From assembly GCA_021784495.1 (NCBI GenBank), contig JAJXSQ010000113.1, positions 1 through 7,130 of the forward strand: DNA of 7,130 bases, written 5' to 3'. Within the stretch, counting starts at the first letter, position 1; every line of letters begins with the position of its first letter. Source of the stretch: Myxococcales bacterium. GTDB lineage: Bacteria > Myxococcota > Myxococcia > Myxococcales > Anaeromyxobacteraceae. This document shows, piece by piece, positions 1 to 5,152 of the stretch. The translations under genes were made by a program, and so were the position numbers. The notes beneath the pieces are model-generated. The model saw only the letters and a program-made list of their open reading frames with translations, did not search any database and was not told where the DNA came from.

Positions 1-146
1 GCCTCGATGAAGGCGGCGAGCGCCTCGCCGTGCTCGCCGGCGCGGGCCCGCCGCTCGCCCTCCTGGCAGAGCCGGGACACCTTGACCTGCAGTTCACCCT
101 CGAGAGCCCTGGCCACGTCCCCCCCCCGCCGCGCATCATGCCCCAT
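1..146 (-). CDS. TPR-like protein, N-terminal fragment (runs off the left edge)
   Basis: Only about 48 codons are visible, read leftwards from an ATG at 146-144; the rest lies outside the window. The peptide starts MGHDARRGG and continues into an amphipathic alanine-, glutamate- and arginine-rich stretch ending GEHGEALAAFIEA. The GEHGEALAAF pattern (small residue, then A-x-x-x-F) resembles the first helices of a tetratricopeptide repeat, which usually mediates protein-protein contacts. There is no signal peptide or membrane segment in this part. The frame was chosen because its residues look like folded protein, whereas the other minus frames here are arginine/proline/serine-rich. The start is uncertain: an in-frame GTG lies at 152-150, and ATGs at 139-137 and 136-134 are in another frame. 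No clear Shine-Dalgarno sequence precedes any of them. A nine-base G run (coding strand) falls in codons 6-10. The gene diverges from the hydrolase at 269. The TPR call is an inference from a short fragment. Confidence 0.6.
   Translation of the reverse strand, partial: MGHDARRGGDVARALEGELQVKVSRLCQEGERRARAGEHGEALAAFIE
119..127. repeat. nine-base C/G homopolymer at the start of the TPR-like gene
   Basis: Nine consecutive C on the plus strand (G on the coding strand) lie about 20 bases inside the TPR-like reading frame. Runs of this length are prone to polymerase slippage and to sequencing error. Start codons in two different frames lie just upstream on the coding strand (146-144, and 139-137/136-134), so the run length determines which start is in frame with the body of the protein. 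Confidence 0.75.
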
Positions 147-268
147 CTTCACCGACCGTACTCGGATTCGACGGCCCCCCGCCCCAGGGTGGCCGTGTCG
201 GCGCGGCCCCGGCCGCGGCGGCCCTCCGCGGGTCGTTCGCTCGCCCCCGCCCCGGGTAAGGCCCACTC
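147..268. promoter_or_regulatory. divergent intergenic region (TPR-like gene / hydrolase)
   Basis: This 122-base spacer separates two genes read away from each other, so promoters for both should lie in or near it. It is almost pure G+C apart from a slightly AT-richer stretch near 155-172. I find no convincing -35/-10 pair, no GG-N10-GC sigma-54 element and no long inverted repeat. The only firm signal is AAGG at 258-261, seven bases before the hydrolase ATG, which is its probable ribosome-binding site. Confidence 0.4.
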
Positions 269-949
269 ATGATCGTCTACCTCCACGGCTTCGCCTCCGG
301 CCCCTCCTCGCGCAAGGCGCGCCACCTCGCCGAAGGACTTGCGGCGCAGGGCGTGCGGCTGGAGGTCCCGGACCTCACCCCGGGCGAGGACGGGTTCGAG
401 CGCTCCACCCCCGCCAGCATGCTCGAGGTCGCCCGCGCCACCCTCGGCGACGCGCCCGGCCCGCACGCGCTCATCGGCTCGTCGCTGGGGGGCTACCTGT
501 CGGCGCTGCTGGCGAGCGCCGATCCCCGCGTCGACCGCCTCGTCCTCCTCGCCCCGGCCTTCGGCCTCTTCGACCGCTGGCGCGCGCGGCTCGGCCCGGA
601 CGAGCTGGACGCCTGGCGGCGCGAGGGGCTCGAGGCGCAGCACCACGTGACCGGGACGGTGCGGCGCCTCGGCTGGGCCTTCCACGAGTCGGCCCGCGCG
701 CTCCCCTCGTCGCCGGTGGTCCGCGTGCCGACCCTGGTCATCGCCGGCGCGCGCGACGACCGGGTGCCGCTGGAGGACATCGAGCGGTGGGTGGCGCGGA
801 CGCCGACCGCGCGCCTGCGCGTGGTGGACGACGACCACGAGCTGGTCGGGTCCCTGGACCTCGTCCTCGCCGAGGCGAGCGCCTTCCTGCGCGCCCCCGG
901 CGACCGGCGGGGCGGATCCGCCGGCGCCGGCGCGCCCGGCCGGGGCTAG
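269..949 (+). CDS. YqiA/YcfP-type alpha/beta hydrolase (predicted esterase)
   Basis: This 226-residue protein is predicted to be a small cytoplasmic serine esterase of the alpha/beta hydrolase fold. It opens with strand 1 and the oxyanion-type motif YLHGFASGPSSRKA (residues 4-17), typical of the YqiA/YcfP (UPF0227) family. The nucleophile elbow GSSLGG spans residues 70-75, with Ser72 as the likely catalytic serine. The acid is probably Asp163 (or Asp164) in GARDDRVP, and the base His190 in DDDHEL, so the triad is complete. The length is slightly above the family norm (around 190-200) because of a Gly/Ala/Arg/Pro-rich tail after residue 210 that looks disordered. There is no signal peptide or membrane segment. 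ATG at 269 is supported by AAGG seven bases upstream. The gene stands alone on its strand and converges on the sigma-54 activator with a shared CTAG stop. The substrate cannot be told from the sequence. Confidence 0.9.
   Translation: MIVYLHGFASGPSSRKARHLAEGLAAQGVRLEVPDLTPGEDGFERSTPASMLEVARATLGDAPGPHALIGSSLGGYLSALLASADPRVDRLVLLAPAFGLFDRWRARLGPDELDAWRREGLEAQHHVTGTVRRLGWAFHESARALPSSPVVRVPTLVIAGARDDRVPLEDIERWVARTPTARLRVVDDDHELVGSLDLVLAEASAFLRAPGDRRGGSAGAGAPGRG
946..949. other. CTAG palindrome serving as stop codon for two convergent genes
   Basis: The hydrolase ends with TAG at 947-949 on the plus strand. The activator ends with TAG on the minus strand, read 948-946. The two stops share the palindrome CTAG, so the convergent genes have no intergenic space and no room for a terminator between them. 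Each transcript must run into the antisense of its neighbour before ending. Confidence 0.9.
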
Positions 950-2409
950 CCGAGCGCCGAGGCCGCGTCCGCCGGGTCGTCGGGCTCGACGTCGGAGCGG
1001 TACTTGCGGAGGACGCGCTTGAAGTTCGAGCGGTCCATCCCCGCCTTCCGCGCGGCGGCCGAGATGTTGTTGTCGCAGGACCGCATGATCGCCTCGACGT
1101 AGGCCTTCTCGAAGCGGCGGAGCGCCTGCTCCTTGGCGGCGGCGTAGCTCAGGGCGAGCCACTGCGGATCGTCTGCCGAGGTCGGCGCCTCGCGCACGAG
1201 GGGCGCGGTGCGGCCGGTGATCGACGGCGGGAGATCGGTCGGCGACAGGGACTCGCCCCGGCAGAGGACGACCGCCCGCTCCACCGCGTTCTCCAGCTCC
1301 CGCACGTTCCCCGGCCAGCGGTACCCGCAGAGGAGCTCCACCGCCTCCGGCGAGAGCGTCTTCACCCGCTTCCCCAGCCGGTCGGTGTAGCGGCGCAGGA
1401 AGTGGTGGGCGAGGAGCGGAACGTCCTCCGCCCGCTCGCGCAGCGGGGGGAGCGGGACGTTGATCACGTTGAGGCGGTAGAAGAGGTCCTCCCGGAACTT
1501 CCCCGACCGCACCAGCTTCGGGAGATCCCGGTGGGTGGCGGCGATCACCCGGACGTCGACGCGCACCGAGTCGGCCGACCCGACGCGCTTGATCTCCCCC
1601 TCCTGCAGGACCCGGAGCAGGCGCACCTGGGTGGAGAGGGGGACGTCGCCGATCTCGTCGAGGAAGATCGTCCCGCCGTCGGCGGCGTCGAAGAGCCCCT
1701 TCTGGTCGCGCTGGGCGCCGGTGAAGGCGCCGCGGACGTGGCCGAAGAGCTCGCTCTCGAGGAGGGTCTCGGTGAGGGCGCCGCAGTTCAGGGCGACGAA
1801 GGGGTGGCCCTTGCGCGGGCTCCGGGCGTGGAGCGCGCGGGCCACCAGCTCCTTGCCGGTCCCGCTCTCCCCGGTCACCAGGACCGTCGCCGCCGAGTAG
1901 GCCACGGCGTCGATCATCCGCTGCACCTCGCGGATGGGCGGCGAGGCCCCGACCAGCCCGTCCGGCGCCCCCCCCTCGCGCTCGCGGAGCTGGCTCTCCA
2001 GCTGCCGGTTCCGGTCCCAGAGGGCCTTTCGCTCGGCCGCCTTGGCCACCGCCCGGGCCACCAGCTCCACGTCCTCGAACGGCTTGGTGAGGTAGTCGTA
2101 GGCGCCGGCCCGGACCGCCTGGAGCGCGGTCTCCACGGTGGCGTGCCCGGTCATCATCACCACCTCGACCTCCGGCCGTCGGTGCTTCACGGCGTTGAGG
2201 AGCTCGAGGCCGGAGAGCTGCGGCATCTTGATGTCGAGGAGCGCCACGTCGAAGTCCTCGGCGGCCAGCCGCTGGGTGGCGGCGATCGGCGAGTCGAGGG
2301 CGACCACCTCGTGCCCCTTCTTGCGCAGGAGGCTCTCGATCGCCGCGAGCAGCGTCGGCTCGTCGTCGACGACGAGCACGCGGACGGGGCGGGCTTCGGT
2401 GTCGCTCAT
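946..2409 (-). CDS. NtrC-family sigma-54-dependent response regulator (REC-AAA+-Fis HTH)
   Basis: This 487-residue DNA-binding activator turns kinase phosphorylation into transcription from sigma-54 promoters. The receiver domain (about 8-125) has the acidic pair Asp15/Asp16, phospho-acceptor Asp59 in LLDIKMP, Thr87 and Lys109 in LTKPF. The AAA+ domain (about 150-390) has Walker A GESGTGKE (180-187), an intact sigma-54-contacting GAFTGA loop (227-232), Walker B IFLDE (248-252) and the WPGNVREL sensor II motif (365-372). A Fis-type helix-turn-helix lies at about 440-470 (NNISAAARKAGMDRSNFKR). All catalytic elements are present and the length is normal for the family. The start is secure: AGGAGG sits six bases before ATG at 2409, and ATGA overlaps the stop of the upstream kinase gene, implying translational coupling. 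That kinase is its probable partner. The target promoters are not visible. Other members of this family (AtoC, ZraR, NtrC) cannot be separated by sequence alone. Confidence 0.97.
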   Translation of the reverse strand: MSDTEARPVRVLVVDDEPTLLAAIESLLRKKGHEVVALDSPIAATQRLAAEDFDVALLDIKMPQLSGLELLNAVKHRRPEVEVVMMTGHATVETALQAVRAGAYDYLTKPFEDVELVARAVAKAAERKALWDRNRQLESQLREREGGAPDGLVGASPPIREVQRMIDAVAYSAATVLVTGESGTGKELVARALHARSPRKGHPFVALNCGALTETLLESELFGHVRGAFTGAQRDQKGLFDAADGGTIFLDEIGDVPLSTQVRLLRVLQEGEIKRVGSADSVRVDVRVIAATHRDLPKLVRSGKFREDLFYRLNVINVPLPPLRERAEDVPLLAHHFLRRYTDRLGKRVKTLSPEAVELLCGYRWPGNVRELENAVERAVVLCRGESLSPTDLPPSITGRTAPLVREAPTSADDPQWLALSYAAAKEQALRRFEKAYVEAIMRSCDNNISAAARKAGMDRSNFKRVLRKYRSDVEPDDPADAASALG

Positions 2410-3980
2410 GTCGGTCCTCCTGCGGCGGCGCGGGACGCCGCGGACGGCAGCTCCACCACGAACCGGGCGCCGCTACCCGGGGCCGGCTCGTGGCGGATGG
2501 CGCCGCCGTGATCCTCGGCGATCTGGTAGCAGATGGAGAGGCCGAGCCCGGTGCCCTGCCCCTCCGGCTTGGTGGTGAAGAAGGGCTCGAAGACCCGCCG
2601 CGCCACCTCGGGGCGGATCCCCGGTCCGGAGTCGGTCACCGAGAAGGAGACCCGCCCCGGCGCCGGCGCCGCGGTGGCCAGGGTGAGCCGCCCCGCCCCC
2701 GCCATCGCGTGGAGCGCGTTCACCACGAGGTTCACGACGATCTGCTGGAGCTGGTTCGCGTTGCCGTGGGCGATCGCCGGCCGGTAGTCGCGCGCCACCT
2801 CGATCGAGCCGCTCTTGAGCTGGGACTGCAGCAGGAACAGGGCGTCGTCGAGCACCTGCGGCAGATCGACGGGGCCGCGCTCGTCCTCGCGCGGGCGGCG
2901 CGAGAAGCGGAGGAGCGACTCGACGATCCGCTTCGCGCGGACCGCCGCGTCGGTGATCAGCCGGAGGCTCTCCTGGTCCTCGGCGGAGCGGGACGCGTCG
3001 CGGCTCATGAGCTGGGCGAAGGCCAGGATGCCGCCGAGCGGGTTGTTGATCTCGTGGGCCACCCCGCCGGCGAGCTGGCCGACGGCCGACATCTTCTCGG
3101 CGTGGAAGAGCCGCCGCGACACCTCGCGCTCCTCGGTCACGTCCTTGAAGACGAGGACCGAGGAGTCCCCGTCCTCGAAGGGGAAGGCGCGGACGAGCCA
3201 GGTGCGCTCGCCGAACGGCACCTCGCGCTCGGCGGTCCCGCGGGGCGGCATCGCGCACCGGACCGGACAGGGGAGCGCGCCGTAGGCGTGATCGGTGCAG
3301 CGCAGCCCGGCGAGGTTCGACACCGTCACCCCGGCGGCGCGGGCGAAGGCGGCGTTGGCGCGGACCACCTGGCAGCCCCCGGCCGTCAGGATGGCCATCG
3401 GGTCGCCGATGGCGTCGAAGCTGGCGCGCCACTCCTGGGCGGCGCGCACCAGCGCGGCCGAGCGCTGCGCGAGCTTCCCGTCGAGGTCGCGGTTGAGGGC
3501 CTCGAGCTCGTCGTTGCGCAGCGCCAGCAGCCCCTGCAGGCGCGCGTTCTCCTCGACGATCCAGTACTGGTCGACGGCGCTCTGGATGGTGATGAGGAGG
3601 TGGGCGTCGTCCCAGGGCTTCCAGATGAAGCGGAAGATCTCCGACTGGTTGACCGCCTCCTCGATCGCCGTCGAGTCGGCCTGGCCGGTGAGGAGGACCC
3701 GCTGGATCCGCGGCCAGCGCTCCTTCACCGCCCGCAGGAACTCGACGCCGCTGATGCCGGGCATGCGGTAGTCGGAGACGACGACCTGCACCGGCTCGCG
3801 CTCGAGCATGGCGAGCGCCTCGCCGGCGTCGGGCGCGTCGAGGATCCGGCAGCGGGAGCGGCGCAGGACCCGGCGGAGCGCCCGGCGGACGTGCTCGTCG
3901 TCGTCGACGACGAGGAGCGTCGAGCCGGGGCCGACCTCCGGCCGGGGCTCGTCGCTCGGACTCTGGGGCTTGGTCTCCAC
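2406..3980 (-). CDS. cytoplasmic hybrid sensor histidine kinase (REC-coiled coil-PAS-HisKA-HATPase)
   Basis: This 524-residue protein (numbered from GTG at 3980) autophosphorylates on a histidine and should pass phosphate to the activator encoded directly downstream. The N-terminal receiver (about 21-135) has the Asp26/Asp27 pair, acceptor Asp70 in VSDYRMPG, Thr98 and Lys121 in FIWKPWD, the signature of HupR/RpfG-type receivers. A coiled coil (about 143-178) leads to a PAS domain (about 182-284) with Cys228, Cys238 and Cys242 clustered and Cys203 nearby. HisKA has VAHEINNP with phospho-acceptor His309. The ATPase has the N box around Asn417/Asn421, DSGPGI (450-455), FEPFF (464-468) and GTGLGLS (476-482). 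There are no membrane segments, so sensing is cytoplasmic. GTG at 3980 is preferred because GAGGG lies five bases upstream. A TTG at 3992, without such a site, would add four residues. The stop overlaps the activator start (ATGA). The signal is unknown. Confidence 0.95.
   Translation of the reverse strand: METKPQSPSDEPRPEVGPGSTLLVVDDDEHVRRALRRVLRRSRCRILDAPDAGEALAMLEREPVQVVVSDYRMPGISGVEFLRAVKERWPRIQRVLLTGQADSTAIEEAVNQSEIFRFIWKPWDDAHLLITIQSAVDQYWIVEENARLQGLLALRNDELEALNRDLDGKLAQRSAALVRAAQEWRASFDAIGDPMAILTAGGCQVVRANAAFARAAGVTVSNLAGLRCTDHAYGALPCPVRCAMPPRGTAEREVPFGERTWLVRAFPFEDGDSSVLVFKDVTEEREVSRRLFHAEKMSAVGQLAGGVAHEINNPLGGILAFAQLMSRDASRSAEDQESLRLITDAAVRAKRIVESLLRFSRRPREDERGPVDLPQVLDDALFLLQSQLKSGSIEVARDYRPAIAHGNANQLQQIVVNLVVNALHAMAGAGRLTLATAAPAPGRVSFSVTDSGPGIRPEVARRVFEPFFTTKPEGQGTGLGLSICYQIAEDHGGAIRHEPAPGSGARFVVELPSAASRAAAGGPT
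2416..2421 (-). promoter_or_regulatory. strong Shine-Dalgarno site for the sigma-54 activator
   Basis: On the minus strand, AGGAGG lies six bases before the activator ATG (2409-2407), inside the last codons of the kinase gene. Combined with the ATGA start/stop overlap, it fixes the activator start and suggests that ribosomes finishing the kinase re-initiate on the activator. Confidence 0.88.
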
Positions 3981-3985
3981 CGGCG

Positions 3986-3990
3986 CCCTC
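3986..3990 (-). promoter_or_regulatory. Shine-Dalgarno site that decides the kinase start
   Basis: On the minus strand, GAGGG lies five bases before GTG (3980-3978). The only alternative start in frame, TTG at 3992-3990, overlaps this site and has no purine-rich sequence of its own upstream. The GTG is therefore the better start. Confidence 0.6.
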
Positions 3991-4063
3991 AAGATTGCAC
4001 GGTGCGGTCCAGGCTCGCACCCCAGCCGGCGCCCTGATTCCGACCCCTTGCCAGGTCAAGAAA

Positions 4064-4088
4064 CCGGGTCCCTCCGAACCCGGGTCCC
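4064..4088. repeat. pair of 9-bp direct repeats, CCGGGTCCC
   Basis: CCGGGTCCC occurs at 4064-4072 and again at 4080-4088, sixteen bases apart and each preceded by AA plus C residues. A partial inverted copy, GGACCCG, follows at 4091-4097. The cluster sits between the cyclase stop and the kinase start. It could be a binding site for a regulator, since a spacing of one and a half helical turns is plausible, or part of an RNA structure at the 3' end of the cyclase message. Confidence 0.5.
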
Positions 4089-4097
4089 CTGGACCCG
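4081..4097 (-). terminator. candidate hairpin downstream of the diguanylate cyclase gene
   Basis: CGGGTCC (4081-4087) pairs perfectly with GGACCCG (4091-4097) around a three-base loop. This gives a 7-bp stem starting 11 bases beyond the cyclase stop on the minus strand. No U run follows directly; the nearest T-rich piece is TTTCTTG, nearly 20 bases on. It may weakly terminate or stabilise the cyclase transcript, or help separate it from the kinase operon. It is not a classic intrinsic terminator. Confidence 0.35.
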
Positions 4098-4107
4098 CGT
4101 CCCAGGG

Positions 4108-5082
4108 TCAGAGCTTGGTCGCCTCGTACCGGTAATTTTGCGCCTGGTAGAGGCAGATGGTGTTCCGCCCGGACTTCTTGGCCTGGTAGAGCGCGTCGTC
4201 GGCGAACTTCACCAGCAGCTCCGCCGAGGTGATGTCCTTCGCCGGGAAGAAGGCCAGGCCGATCGAGGCGGTGACCCGGAGCGGGACGGCTCCCTCGCCG
4301 GGGGGGTGCGCCCGCGGCTCGTAGACCTTCTGCCCCATCTCCCGCCAGATGCGCTCGGCCACCGCCAGCGCCCCGGCGAGGTGGGTCTTCGGGAGGATCA
4401 CCGCGAACTCCTCGCCGCCGTACCGGGCGCAGATGTCCGGGTCGCGGATCGACGCCCGGATCTTCTCGGCCGCCTCGCGGAGCACCAGGTCGCCGGTCTG
4501 GTGGCCGAACCGGTCGTTCACCAGCTTGAAGTGGTCGAGGTCGATCATGATCAGCGACACCGGGTCGCTGTAGCGCTGCGCGCGGCGGAACTCCTCGGCG
4601 AGCCGCTCGTCGAAGAAGCGCCGGTTCTTGAGCCCGGTGAGGCCGTCGGTGACCGACTGCTCCTCGAGCTTGCGCTGGGTCCCCCGGAGCTGGTCCTGGA
4701 GGGTCTTGATCCGCAGCATCGCCGCCGCGCGCGCGAGGAGCTCCGCCTCGGCGAAGGGCTTGGCGAGGAAGTCGTCGGCGCCGATCCGCAGGCCGGCCAC
4801 CTTGGAGTCGAGGTCGCTCTTCACCGAGAGGAGGATCACCGGGATGAACTGGTCCTCGGGGCGCGCCTTCACCATCCGGAGGACCTCGAGCCCCTCCATG
4901 TCGGGGAGGATCATGTCGAGGAGCACCAGGTCGAGCGGCTCCTGGCGGACCCGGACGATCGCCTCGCGCCCGGAGCTCGCCCGGAGCACCTCGTACCCCT
5001 CGCGCGCGAGCACCCCCGCCAGCCACTCGAGCTGGGTCCGCGAGTCGTCCACGACCAGGATCCTGGGGCGCGCCGCCGTCAC
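4108..5082 (-). CDS. response regulator diguanylate cyclase (REC-GGDEF)
   Basis: This 324-residue cytoplasmic protein is predicted to make cyclic di-GMP from two GTP when its receiver is phosphorylated. The receiver (about 6-120) has Asp12/Asp13, phospho-acceptor Asp56 in LLDMILPD, Ser86 where Thr is commoner (a tolerated swap) and Lys108 in AKPF. A short helical linker (about 122-143) leads to the GGDEF domain (about 144-315): TDGLTGLKNRRFF, metal ligand Asp181 in IDLDHFK, substrate-binding Asn189, and the active-site loop GGEEF (222-226). The I-site RxxD is present as Arg213-Asp216, five residues before GGEEF, so product inhibition is expected. The start is GTG at 5082: an in-frame TAG at 5094-5092 excludes any longer form, though only a weak AGG (5093-5091) precedes it. 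No partner kinase adjoins it directly. The hybrid kinase 127 bases downstream on the same strand is a candidate, by inference only. Confidence 0.95.
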   Translation of the reverse strand: MTAARPRILVVDDSRTQLEWLAGVLAREGYEVLRASSGREAIVRVRQEPLDLVLLDMILPDMEGLEVLRMVKARPEDQFIPVILLSVKSDLDSKVAGLRIGADDFLAKPFAEAELLARAAAMLRIKTLQDQLRGTQRKLEEQSVTDGLTGLKNRRFFDERLAEEFRRAQRYSDPVSLIMIDLDHFKLVNDRFGHQTGDLVLREAAEKIRASIRDPDICARYGGEEFAVILPKTHLAGALAVAERIWREMGQKVYEPRAHPPGEGAVPLRVTASIGLAFFPAKDITSAELLVKFADDALYQAKKSGRNTICLYQAQNYRYEATKL

Positions 5083-5152
5083 GGCCCGAGCCTACCCGAT
5101 GCGCCGCCCCCGCGACACCCCGGCCGCCGCGGCCCGGACCGCGCCCGGGGCG
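5083..5152. other. 70-base gap between ATP-grasp-like and cyclase genes
   Basis: This gap holds only short GC-rich complementary stretches: GCGCC/GGCGC at 5141-5153, overlapping the ATP-grasp-like stop codon, and GGCCG/CGGCC at 5122-5134. Both are 5-bp stems of a kind expected by chance at this base composition. I see no T run and no convincing promoter. The two genes could be co-transcribed. Confidence 0.3.

Noticed and set aside
7..2511. Very long open frame on the plus strand, over the hydrolase and opposite the sigma-54 activator
   Set aside because: It is Arg/Pro/Gly-rich, shows no domain, and overlaps two genes with full catalytic motifs. Long antisense open frames are expected in DNA this GC-rich because stop codons are scarce.
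3981..3992. TTG at 3992 as the kinase start
   Set aside because: TTG is the rarest of the three usual starts and has no Shine-Dalgarno sequence. The GTG at 3980 has GAGGG at good spacing.
3997..4011. Sigma-54-like element before the kinase on the minus strand (GG at 4010-4009, ten bases, GC at 3998-3997, ending TGCA)
   Set aside because: The spacing fits, but the -24 box has mismatches. The implied transcription start near 3985 would leave only about five bases before the GTG and remove most of its ribosome-binding site. GG-N10-GC is also common by chance here.
4031..4059. TTGACC (minus strand, 4059-4054) as a sigma-70 -35 box for the kinase operon
   Set aside because: The -35 match is good, but the hexamer at 17-base spacing (4036-4031) reads CAGGGC. 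No AT-rich -10 element is found at 16-18 bases.
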